A stretch of 34,457 bases of DNA, taken from DASZMJ01 sp035551935 (GTDB lineage: Bacteria; Planctomycetota; Planctomycetia; Isosphaerales; Isosphaeraceae). The notes under the pieces were generated by a model, which saw only the letters and a program-made list of their open reading frames with translations, was not told where the DNA came from and did no database searches. Shown in pieces: positions 1 through 6,655 of the stretch. The DNA lies in contig DASZMJ010000456.1 of NCBI GenBank assembly GCA_035551935.1, positions 1 to 34,457 of the forward strand, written 5' to 3'. Every line of letters begins with the position of its first letter. The stretch's first letter is position 1. The position numbers were made by a program, and so were the translations under genes.

Positions 1-839
1 CGGGCGCAGAGGTCGTACGCGAAGTTCGGCCCGCCGCTGATCGTGGCCCCGAGGGCCGAGATCGCCCGGAGCCACCGCAACGGGCGCTGGAGGAACGCGA
101 CCGGCGGCATCAGGGCGCTCGACCCGCCGCAGTGGAGCGTCTGGAGCAGGCCGCCGATGAGGCCCATGTCGTGGTACGGCGGCAGCCAGAAGACACCCCG
201 GCTCTCCGCCCCGGCGCCGAAGCGGCGGCGGATGAGGTCGGAGTTGTGCACGAGGTTGCGGTGCGCGACCATCACCCCCTTGGGGTCGCCGGTCGAGCCG
301 GAGGTGTACTGGAGGAAGGCCAGGTCGTCGGGCCCGACGCCCGGGTTGCGCCAGTCGTCGGCCAGGTCGTCGGCGACCGCGTCGGTCTCGATCCAGCGGG
401 CACCTTCGAGCCCGGGGACCTCGGCGAGCACCCGGGCGCGGTCGATCGCGCCGGGGCCGGCGACGGTCAGGACGGCCGCCGGGCGGGCGTCGTCGGCGAC
501 GGCGCGGAGGCGGGGCATCGGCCGGTTGGGCCGCGGCGGGGGCGTCGGCACGGCGACGACGCCGGCATAGAGGCAGCCGAAGAAGCCGGCGACGAACTCG
601 AGGCCCGGCGGGAAGAGCAGGACCGCCCGCTCACCCCCGGTCAGGCCCGCGGCGCGCAAGGCCGCGGCGACGGCCCGGGCGCGGCGGTCGAGGCCGCCGA
701 CGTCGAGCGGGGCCCCCTCGGCCTCGCCGTCGTCCAGGACGCTGTAGAGCGGGCGCGCCGGGCCCTCCAGGGCCCGTCGCCTCAGGACCGCGACGAAGTT
801 GCTCGGCGGCTCAGGATCGGGGAGCGGCGCACGTGTCAT
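1..839 (-). CDS. Fatty acyl-AMP ligase (FAAL), FadD32-like, C-terminus beyond window edge
   Basis: This is an adenylate-forming enzyme that activates a fatty acid as acyl-AMP, normally to load an acyl carrier protein of a PKS or NRPS. The 279 visible residues contain the AMP-binding loop YTSGSTGDPKGV (residues 178-189) followed by AHRNLVHNS. They also contain WLPPYHDMGLIGGLL (219-232) and RPLRWLRAIS followed by ISGGPNFAYDLC (267-278). The last three blocks are typical of FAALs rather than acyl-CoA ligases. The gene is open at the left edge, so it is unknown whether it ends as a free ligase or continues into carrier, condensation or ketosynthase domains. The ATG at 839 overlaps the TGA of the upstream MbtH gene (ATGA), which fixes the start and suggests translational coupling. 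The family call is firm; the lipid substrate cannot be read from sequence. Confidence 0.93.
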   Translation of the reverse strand, partial: MTRAPLPDPEPPSNFVAVLRRRALEGPARPLYSVLDDGEAEGAPLDVGGLDRRARAVAAALRAAGLTGGERAVLLFPPGLEFVAGFFGCLYAGVVAVPTPPPRPNRPMPRLRAVADDARPAAVLTVAGPGAIDRARVLAEVPGLEGARWIETDAVADDLADDWRNPGVGPDDLAFLQYTSGSTGDPKGVMVAHRNLVHNSDLIRRRFGAGAESRGVFWLPPYHDMGLIGGLLQTLHCGGSSALMPPVAFLQRPLRWLRAISALGATISGGPNFAYDLCA

Positions 840-1078
840 GGATTCGTGTCGGCCTTCGAGGCGGCATCAGCGGCCGAGCCGCGGAGGCTGAGCGGCCGCA
901 TGTCGGTCCAGTTGCGCTCGATGAAGGCGAGGCAGTCGGCCCGAGTGCCGGTGCAGCCGGCGTCGTCCCAGCCGGGCGGGTTGGCGCGGTCGATGGGCCA
1001 GAGCGAATACTGGCCCTCGTGGTTGACGACGACCTTGAGGGTCGGCTCGCGCCCGGGTTCACGTGGCTCGGTCGACAT
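836..1078 (-). CDS. MbtH-like NRPS accessory protein
   Basis: This 80-residue protein carries the MbtH signature. NHEGQYSLWP lies at about residues 19-28, followed by a glycine/tryptophan patch (PPGWDD), CLAFIERNW and DMRPLSL near the C-terminus. MbtH-like proteins bind adenylation domains of nonribosomal peptide synthetases and help them fold or work. The conserved Trp and Ser-Leu-Trp-Pro elements that contact the adenylation domain are present. A GAGG element precedes the ATG by 9 bases. The gene overlaps the downstream FAAL by four bases, so the pair is almost certainly one transcript. Finding MbtH first in the operon implies that at least one NRPS adenylation domain lies further left, outside the window. 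The length is normal or slightly long for the family; the extra residues are an Ala/Asp-rich tail. Confidence 0.93.
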   Translation of the reverse strand: MSTEPREPGREPTLKVVVNHEGQYSLWPIDRANPPGWDDAGCTGTRADCLAFIERNWTDMRPLSLRGSAADAASKADTNP

Positions 1079-1492
1079 GGCGGGGCCTCGCGTGGTTCAT
1101 CGCGGTCGGTGGGCGGATCGCCGCCCGGCGCGCGGTCGCCCGGCGACCGCGGTCCGCGACGTTGCTGGGGGGAACTGCCGCGCCGCCCGACGATTCGCCT
1201 CGGGGGGCGTCGACCCGATCGTGGAGGGACCGCACCGGGTTGCGCCGGACCTCGGCGCGACTCGGGCACGGGACCGGACTCGGCTCAAGCGTGGATCTCG
1301 CCCTCGCGGCCAGGCCGGCGGGACCAACTCCGCCCGCGCGGTGCCTGCCAGTACGAAACGCCGGCCATCCGGGGCGGCGACGACGATTCGCGGCCGATTG
1401 ACTTTCCCAAGGCCAGGGGCGGGATCGGGCCGTACTCGCGCCGACGGAGCCGGGTCGTAGCGCCCAGCTTCGCCGGACCTCCGAATCCGAAC

Positions 1493-1522
1493 AAAGTACG
1501 CAGCTTGAACATCCCATGTCAA
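1493..1522 (-). promoter_or_regulatory. Candidate sigma70-type promoter for the MbtH-FAAL operon
   Basis: On the minus strand a perfect -35 TTGACA (1522-1517) is followed after 18 bases by TACTTT (1498-1493), a weak -10 matching 3 of 6 positions. The pair sits in a local AT-richer patch in very GC-rich DNA and points toward MbtH. The implied leader of about 410 bases is long, so either the leader carries regulation or the true promoter is nearer. Consensus match only. Confidence 0.35.
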
Positions 1523-1579
1523 GCGGGTCCCCTTCCCACCCTGTTTTTCTTGCTCGTTCCGTAAACAGGCCGCGAACCC

Positions 1580-1596
1580 CCCGGTCGATGACCGGG
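1580..1596 (-). terminator. Possible terminator hairpin after the PVC dehydrogenase gene
   Basis: A perfect 7-bp stem (CCCGGTC / GACCGGG) with a 3-base loop lies 38 bases beyond the TAG stop of the minus-strand gene ending at 1634. No U-tract follows, so this is a structural guess. The downstream sequence on the minus strand is only moderately T-rich. Confidence 0.3.
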
Positions 1597-1633
1597 TGTC
1601 GGCGAGTTTCGGCAAATGGTATGCCCGCGGTGG

Positions 1634-4600
1634 CTACTTGCCGAGGACCATCCGCGCCCGTGCCGGCGAGCCGGCGACCTCATGCAGCCCTAAGCGGAAG
1701 GCGGTGGACTTGCCGTCGCGCGGGACGGCGAAGGTCAGGGTCCGGACGCCGGCCGGCAGGTCGAGGACGGTTTCCTCGCGGACGGCGACGGGTCGGCCAT
1801 CGACCCAGAGCTGCACATCGTCGGATGGGTTGAGCCGCAAGGCGACCGGGCCGGCCGTCGTGACCTCGACCCGGCAACGGACGAGCGCGACCTTCGGCCC
1901 GGAGTCGAGCGTCGGCGCGTCGGCGAGCGGCAGGGCGCCCGCGACGACGCTGTACGCCGGCCGCCAGCGGAAGGCCGCCGGTTCGGCCGTGGCGATGGCC
2001 GACGGCCCGTTCAACACCAGCCTGTAGGCTGCCTCGGGTGTTGCCTCCAGGACCTCCCAGCGGCGGGCGACGGCCTCCTTGCCGACGGCGTACGGGCCGA
2101 CCTTGCCCAGCTCGGAGAGGAACCGGATGAGGTCGATGACCTCGGCCTCGGTCATCGTGTCGAGCAGCCCGGCCGGCATCAACGAGCCGCCCGCCTTGCG
2201 CTCGGCGATCGAGGAGAGCGGCAGGGTGACCTCGCGGTCGTCGGCGTCGCGGAGGACGAGCTCCTTGTCGTCCTGGCGGACCTGGATGCCAGTGACGACG
2301 CGACCGTCCTCGGTGCCGACGACGACGGAGTGATAGCCCTCCTTGACGGCGAGGTTGGGCTGATAGAGCGAGTCGACGAGGTAATCGACCGGCGCGCTGG
2401 CGCCGATGCTGGCCAGGTCGGGGCCGACCCGGCCGCCGGCGCCGGCGATGGCGTGGCAATTCAGGCAATTCGAGTCCTTGCGGCGGAAGACCGCCTCGCC
2501 CCGCGACGGGTCTCCGCGGCGGGCGACCTCGGCGACGAGGCGCTGCCTCGCGGCGCCGGTCGGCGGCTCGATGGCCTTTGCGAGCGAGCCGGCCTCGGTC
2601 AGGGCCGCGATCAACGCCGACTCGTCGCGCCCGGTGCCCCGCGCGGCGCGGAGGGCGAGCTTGGCCGCGTCGGCGGGGAGCTTCTTGCCCGACAATGCCT
2701 CGGCCAGCGCCTCGCCGCCGCCCCGACGGCCGAGGATCGCCGTGGTGAGTCCTTGCGCATCGCCGGTCCCCTCGGCGAGCAACGCCGCGACGGCCGCCGC
2801 ACCCTTACCGAGGTCCAGGCCCGCCAGCGCGATCGCCGACGCGCCGCGCGCGGGATGGCCCGGCCCGGCCAGCTCGGCGAGCGTGGCCGTGCTCGCCGGG
2901 CCCCCGAGGTCGCCCAGGGCCGAGGTCGCCGCCATGCGGAGGGATTCGGAGACGTGTTCGCTTCGGGCGACGTCGATGAGTTTCGCGCGGACGCCTTCGA
3001 GCTTCCAGAGCCCCGCGAGCCGGACCGCGGCGCGGCGGACGTCCTCGTTCGGCGCGTCGAGCAAGGGGGCGAGCCGATCGAGGTCCCCCTCGGGCCGGAC
3101 CTTCCGGCGGGAGGCCGCGGCGAGGGCGTCGAGCCGGGCGGCCGAGGGGTCCTCCAGGGCCATCGCGAAGACCGTAGCCAGCTCGCGCGGGCCGCCGACG
3201 GCCGCGAGCAGGTCGAGGATCGGCCGCTCCTGTTCCCCGGAGACCTGGCCCGACTTGAGCGACTCCAGGAGCGGGCCGATCACCTCCGCCGTCCCGGCCG
3301 CCTCGAGCGCGACGACGAGCCGGACCGGGTCGCTGCCGAGGACGGGCTTGCCCGCGCGGAGCGGCGGCAGCCAGTAGGGCTTCAGCTCGCGCTCGGTCCA
3401 CCACAGGGCGTCGGCGAGGAAGCGGTCCATCGGCCGGTCGAGGACGTTCAGGGCGAGTGCGGCGGCGCGGGGGTCGCGGAGGCGTGCCAGGGCGCGGACG
3501 GCCTCGAGCCGGACGCGGGGATGCTCGTCGGCCACGCGGGTCGCGAGCCGGTCGAGCGCGTCGGGGACCTCGTCGGCCCAGTCCCCCAGCACCCGAACCG
3601 CCGCGGCCCGGACGCGGCCGTCCTTCGCGTCGAGCAAGGTCGCGAGCAGGCGGGGCTCGACGACGTCGAGCCCCTGATACACCCAGAGGGCCTCGAGCTC
3701 GTGATGCTCGACCTCCGGGTCGTTCGCGTCGAGCCCCTTCACCCACGCCGCCAGCGCGGGCAGGACGACCCGGCCGCGCTCGACGAGCACGCGCCTGGCG
3801 AAGTGTCGCGTCCAGTCCTCGGGCACTTTCAAGTCTTCAAGCAATTGTTCGTTCGATGCACCGACCAGCTTCGGCCGCTCGACCGGCGGGCGGCCCTTGG
3901 CGGCGATCCGCCAGATGCGGCCGTGGGTGTGGTCGCGGCGGGGGTCGCGGAAGTCGACCTCGCCGTGCTGGATGATCGGGTTGTACCAGTCGGCGACGTA
4001 GATCGCGCCGTCGGGGCCCATCTTCACGTCGATCGGCCGGAAGGCGCCGTGCGCGGTCTTGACGAGCTCGCCGAGCTCCTTCGCGGCGAAGCCCGAGCCG
4101 TCCTCCTTGAGCACGAACCGGCAGACGCGGTGGCCGCGGAAGTCGTTGGTGATCAGGTTGCCGCGCCAGTCGTCGGGCAGGTGCCGCCCGCTCAGCACCT
4201 CGAGGCCGCAGTACTTCGGGCTGCCGGGGTTGAGGCCCGGCGTGATCCTCGGCGCGTCGACCGCCCACATGTACGCGGCGCCGGGGATGATGTAATTGAT
4301 CCCCTCGCCGCCGGCGCCGTCGGTCGCGAACGACTGGCCGAAGCGGTCGAAGTGGTGCCCCCAGGGGTTGACGAGGCCCCGGAAGAAGACCGAGAGCCGC
4401 AAGGAGTCCGGCTTGAGCCGCCAGGCCCCCCCGCCCGCGAGCCGCCGCACGCCCCAGGGTGTTTCGATGTGGCTATGGATATAGACCGACTGGTTGAAAT
4501 AGAGCCGGCCGTCCGGGCCCCAGCGGAGCGTATGCAAGATGTGGTGCGTGTCCTCGGTGCCGAAGCCCGAGAGGACGACCCGTCGCGTGTCGGCCTTGCC

Positions 4601-5026
4601 GTCGCCGTCGTTGTCCTTCAAGTGGAGCAACTCGGTGCTGTTGGCCACGTACGCGCCGCCGTCGCCGGGCTCGACCCCGGTCGGGATCAGCAGGCCGTCT
4701 GCGAAGACGGTGGTGCTGTCGGCCTTGCCGTCCCCGTCGCGGTCCTCGAGCACGAGCACCTTGTCGTCCGCGACCTGCCCCGGCTCGATCTGCGGATAGA
4801 CCTCCGAGCTGACGATCCAGAGCCGCCCCAGGGCGTCGAAGTTCATCTGGATCGGCTTGGCGATCCTCGGGTCGGCGGCGAAGAGGTTGACCTCGAACCC
4901 ATCCGCCACGACGAACGATTTGCGCTCGACCTCCGGGTCGGGGTCGGGCACGCGCGCATCCCGCTGGGCGCGGGCGGGGGATGCGACGAGGAGGAGGATG
5001 ACGACGGCGGCGAAGCGACTGCGCAC
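1634..5026 (-). CDS. Secreted PVC-type dehydrogenase with HEAT repeats, c-type haem domain and PA14-like tail
   Basis: This protein of about 1130 residues fits the membrane-bound dehydrogenase family of planctomycetes and verrucomicrobia. A signal peptide (MRSRFAAVVILLLVASPARA) leads into a beta-propeller-like dehydrogenase region at about 30-370. That region contains DRDGDGKAD and DNDGDGKAD Ca-binding-like loops, NPWGHHFDRFG and PDGAIYVADWYNP. HEAT-like Ala/Leu repeats follow at about 400-760. The haem motif CLNCH is at 854-858, with GPDLASIG after it (Pirellula/Verrucomicrobium haem-binding type). From about 1010 the tail contains DDVQLWVDGRPV and resembles a PA14/lectin-like fold. A TTG at 5092 could extend the frame by 22 Pro-rich residues, but the GTG at 5026 puts the signal peptide at the N-terminus and is preferred. 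It likely acts in the periplasm; the substrate is unknown, possibly a sugar or polyol. It lies downstream of the aldo/keto reductase gene, behind a hairpin. Confidence 0.88.
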   Translation of the reverse strand: MRSRFAAVVILLLVASPARAQRDARVPDPDPEVERKSFVVADGFEVNLFAADPRIAKPIQMNFDALGRLWIVSSEVYPQIEPGQVADDKVLVLEDRDGDGKADSTTVFADGLLIPTGVEPGDGGAYVANSTELLHLKDNDGDGKADTRRVVLSGFGTEDTHHILHTLRWGPDGRLYFNQSVYIHSHIETPWGVRRLAGGGAWRLKPDSLRLSVFFRGLVNPWGHHFDRFGQSFATDGAGGEGINYIIPGAAYMWAVDAPRITPGLNPGSPKYCGLEVLSGRHLPDDWRGNLITNDFRGHRVCRFVLKEDGSGFAAKELGELVKTAHGAFRPIDVKMGPDGAIYVADWYNPIIQHGEVDFRDPRRDHTHGRIWRIAAKGRPPVERPKLVGASNEQLLEDLKVPEDWTRHFARRVLVERGRVVLPALAAWVKGLDANDPEVEHHELEALWVYQGLDVVEPRLLATLLDAKDGRVRAAAVRVLGDWADEVPDALDRLATRVADEHPRVRLEAVRALARLRDPRAAALALNVLDRPMDRFLADALWWTERELKPYWLPPLRAGKPVLGSDPVRLVVALEAAGTAEVIGPLLESLKSGQVSGEQERPILDLLAAVGGPRELATVFAMALEDPSAARLDALAAASRRKVRPEGDLDRLAPLLDAPNEDVRRAAVRLAGLWKLEGVRAKLIDVARSEHVSESLRMAATSALGDLGGPASTATLAELAGPGHPARGASAIALAGLDLGKGAAAVAALLAEGTGDAQGLTTAILGRRGGGEALAEALSGKKLPADAAKLALRAARGTGRDESALIAALTEAGSLAKAIEPPTGAARQRLVAEVARRGDPSRGEAVFRRKDSNCLNCHAIAGAGGRVGPDLASIGASAPVDYLVDSLYQPNLAVKEGYHSVVVGTEDGRVVTGIQVRQDDKELVLRDADDREVTLPLSSIAERKAGGSLMPAGLLDTMTEAEVIDLIRFLSELGKVGPYAVGKEAVARRWEVLEATPEAAYRLVLNGPSAIATAEPAAFRWRPAYSVVAGALPLADAPTLDSGPKVALVRCRVEVTTAGPVALRLNPSDDVQLWVDGRPVAVREETVLDLPAGVRTLTFAVPRDGKSTAFRLGLHEVAGSPARARMVLGK

Positions 5027-5148
5027 GGCATGGCCCCCGGGCGGAGGATGGAATCCCCGCCCATTCTCGGGGGGCGGGTGCGGCCGGGTCAACCCTCGCG
5101 CACGTTCCTCCGGGAGGATTGCGAAGACCTCATCTCCCTTGTGAGGGA

Positions 5149-5183
5149 AGGCCGGCGCGACGGGCGTTTCAAGCCCCCGGCCT
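5149..5183 (-). terminator. Stem-loop between the aldo/keto reductase and PVC dehydrogenase genes
   Basis: AGGCCGG at 5149-5155 pairs perfectly with CCGGCCT at 5177-5183. A second GGGC/GCCC stem nests inside the loop. It begins 8 bases after the reductase stop on the minus strand. A smaller hairpin (TCCCT/AGGGA) follows. There is no clear U-tract. It may terminate or attenuate transcription, or stabilise the 3' end of the reductase message. Confidence 0.4.
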
Positions 5184-5190
5184 GGTCCTC

Positions 5191-6183
5191 CTACCGATCG
5201 ATCGCCTTCATCGCCTGGGCGTTGTAGCGGTCGCCGGCCGCGGCCCCGGGCGGCAGGATGGCGTCGATCTGACGGAGCTCGTCGGGGGAGAGTTTGGCGT
5301 CGAGCGCTGCGAGGTTCTCGTCGAGGTACTTCGTCCGCTTCGTGCCGGGGATCGGCACGATGTCGTCCCCCTGCGCCAAGATCCAGGCGAGCGCGAGCTG
5401 GCTCGGCTTACAGCCCTTGGCCGCGGCCAGCTCCTCGATCTTCTTGACGAGGTCGAGGTTCTTCTGGAAGCTCTCGCCCTGGAACCGGGGGGCGTGGCGG
5501 CGATAGTCGTCGGGGGCGAGGTCGTCGATCGTCTGGAACTGGCCGGTCAGGAACCCGCGGCCGAGCGGGCTGTAGGCGACGAAGCCGATGCCCAGCTCGC
5601 GGACGGTCGGCAGGACCTCGTCCTCCGCCTCGCGGCTCCAGAGCGAGAACTCCGTCTGCAAGGCCGCGATCGGGTGGACCTGCGCGGCCCGTCGGATCGT
5701 CGCCGGCGCGGCCTCGGAGAGGCCGAGGTGGCGGACCTTGCCGGCCTGGACGAGCTCGGCCATCGCGCCGACGGTCTCCTCGATCGGCGTCTTGGGATCG
5801 ACCCGGTGCTGGTAATACAGGTCGATGACGTCGATGCCGAGGCGCCGGAGGCTGGCGTTGCAGCAGTCGCGGACGTACGGCGGGTCGCCGCGGACGCCGA
5901 GGAACTCGGCGTTGGGGCCGCGGACGTTGCCGAACTTCGTCGCCAGCACGACGCGGTCGCGGCGGTCGCGGATCGCCTTGCCGATGAGCTCCTCGTTCCG
6001 CCCGCTGCCGTACATGTCGGCGGTGTCGAGGAAGTTCCCCCCGGCGTCGAGGTAGCGGTGGATGACGCGGATCGATTCGGCGTCGTCCATCTGCTTCGGG
6101 TCGTAGAACTCGCTCATCCCCATGCAGCCCAGGCCGATCGCCGACACGCGGAGGCCGCCCTTGCCCAGGACGCGGTCGATCAT
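5191..6183 (-). CDS. Aldo/keto reductase
   Basis: This 330-residue NADPH-dependent oxidoreductase of the AKR superfamily (AKR13/YhdN/Tas-like) reduces aldehydes or ketones to alcohols in the cytoplasm. The catalytic tetrad is complete: Asp53 and Tyr58 in FLDTADMYGSG, Lys83 in LATKFG, and His126 in YYQHRVD. The cofactor-binding end is seen as VPIPGTKRTKYLDEN. The ATG at 6183 is chosen because MIDRVLGKGGLRVS matches the family N-terminus and GGGAGGAAG lies 5 bases upstream. The frame is open further upstream, but that part has no AKR similarity. A TACAAT element at 6237-6232 is a plausible -10. The gene is transcribed toward the PVC dehydrogenase, with 164 bases between them. The physiological substrate cannot be inferred. 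Confidence 0.95.
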   Translation of the reverse strand: MIDRVLGKGGLRVSAIGLGCMGMSEFYDPKQMDDAESIRVIHRYLDAGGNFLDTADMYGSGRNEELIGKAIRDRRDRVVLATKFGNVRGPNAEFLGVRGDPPYVRDCCNASLRRLGIDVIDLYYQHRVDPKTPIEETVGAMAELVQAGKVRHLGLSEAAPATIRRAAQVHPIAALQTEFSLWSREAEDEVLPTVRELGIGFVAYSPLGRGFLTGQFQTIDDLAPDDYRRHAPRFQGESFQKNLDLVKKIEELAAAKGCKPSQLALAWILAQGDDIVPIPGTKRTKYLDENLAALDAKLSPDELRQIDAILPPGAAAGDRYNAQAMKAIDR

Positions 6184-6231
6184 GGTGCTTCCTCCCGATG
6201 GACTCACCTCGCCGCCAAAAGGTTGGCGCCC

Positions 6232-6237
6232 ATTGTA
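6232..6237 (-). promoter_or_regulatory. Candidate -10 box for the aldo/keto reductase
   Basis: TACAAT on the minus strand (5 of 6 to TATAAT) lies 48 bases upstream of the reductase ATG. No convincing -35 is found at 16-18 bases. A divergent TATGAT at 6273-6278 on the plus strand could serve the small ORF at 6351. Confidence 0.3.
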
Positions 6238-6350
6238 GCCGCCGGGTCCAGCCGGCCGGGTCGCGCTCGCGGTATGATGTTTGCTGCGTTCGCCCGGTCT
6301 ACCCGCCCGAAATGCAACGAGACGACCCGCTGGGGAGAGGGGATGCACGA

Positions 6351-6542
6351 ATGGCCAGGTCGAAGGACGACCCCCATCCGACCGCACGCTACGGCAAGGA
6401 GATGCCCAGGCCGGCCACGGCCGCGAAGTCGACCCGCAAGGACCCGAAACCCTCACCGGCACTGAGCATCATGCAGAACGGGCCCAAGACGTTCGCCTGC
6501 CGCAAGCTCCGCTTCTGGGAGAGGGCCGACGCCGAGCGGTGA
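6351..6542 (+). CDS. Small basic hypothetical protein (63 aa)
   Basis: This 63-residue ORF begins MARSKDDPHPTARYGKEMPR and ends ACRKLRFWERADAER. It is rich in Lys/Arg/Pro with no membrane segment or signal peptide, so it is probably a small cytoplasmic, perhaps nucleic-acid-binding, protein. The start is chosen because GGAGAGGGG lies 8 bases upstream of this ATG. The same frame is open back to 6198, but that part overlaps the reductase promoter region. It stands alone, divergent from the reductase and convergent with the DUF1552 gene, with a large inverted repeat 8 bases after its stop. I do not recognise a family. It is real if the ribosome site is trusted; otherwise it could be a chance frame. 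Confidence 0.5.
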   Translation: MARSKDDPHPTARYGKEMPRPATAAKSTRKDPKPSPALSIMQNGPKTFACRKLRFWERADAER

Positions 6543-6550
6543 ATGGCCCC

Positions 6551-6628
6551 TCGTAGGGTCCGCTCTTGCGGAGCTCTTCATGATTATTATTCTTGAATCG
6601 AAGAGGTCCGCAAGAGCGGACCCTACGA
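6551..6628. repeat. Long perfect inverted repeat (22-bp arms, about 34-base spacer)
   Basis: The left arm 6551-6572 and right arm 6607-6628 are exact reverse complements, with core AGGGTCCGCTCTTGCGG. The stem continues inward about 7 more bases with one mismatch (GCTCTTC/GAAGAGG). This leaves an AT-rich loop of about 20 bases (6580-6599), very unlike its GC-rich surroundings. It lies between the convergent small ORF and DUF1552 gene, so the RNA of either strand would fold into a strong hairpin and could end transcription both ways. The length, perfect arms and odd loop composition also fit a REP/MITE-like dispersed palindrome. Confidence 0.85.
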
Positions 6629-6655
6629 AGAGCGATCGATTCACACCATTCGGTA

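Larger units (their letters stand above)
1079..1633. other. 555-bp intergenic region with no convincing gene
   Basis: No reading frame here has a recognisable domain or a ribosome site matched to a start. It lies upstream of the minus-strand MbtH/FAAL operon and downstream of the minus-strand PVC dehydrogenase. It is less uniformly GC-rich around 1490-1565, where a promoter-like pair on the minus strand and a short perfect hairpin occur (listed separately). A 75-codon minus-strand frame at 1285-1512 was considered and rejected. Confidence 0.6.

Noticed and set aside
1285..1512. 75-codon minus-strand frame starting MFKLRTLFGFGG
   Set aside because: No ribosome site, no family. The proposed -35/-10 pair would put the transcript start inside it. 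Coding character fades after about 40 codons.
1097..1615. 172-codon minus-strand frame in the gap before MbtH
   Set aside because: A short protein-like patch (RPRIVVAAPDGRRFVLAG) is embedded in Arg/Pro-rich sequence; no start signal or domain.
5027..5092. N-terminal extension of the PVC dehydrogenase from TTG 5092
   Set aside because: It adds a Pro/His-rich segment ahead of a good signal peptide. A GGAGG lies 14 bases upstream, rather far, so GTG 5026 is preferred, though not proven.
2330..5227. 965-codon plus-strand open frame opposite the PVC dehydrogenase
   Set aside because: Its translation is low-complexity Arg/Gly/Ala/Asp/Glu with no domain, as expected opposite a high-GC gene. The minus strand carries clear motifs.
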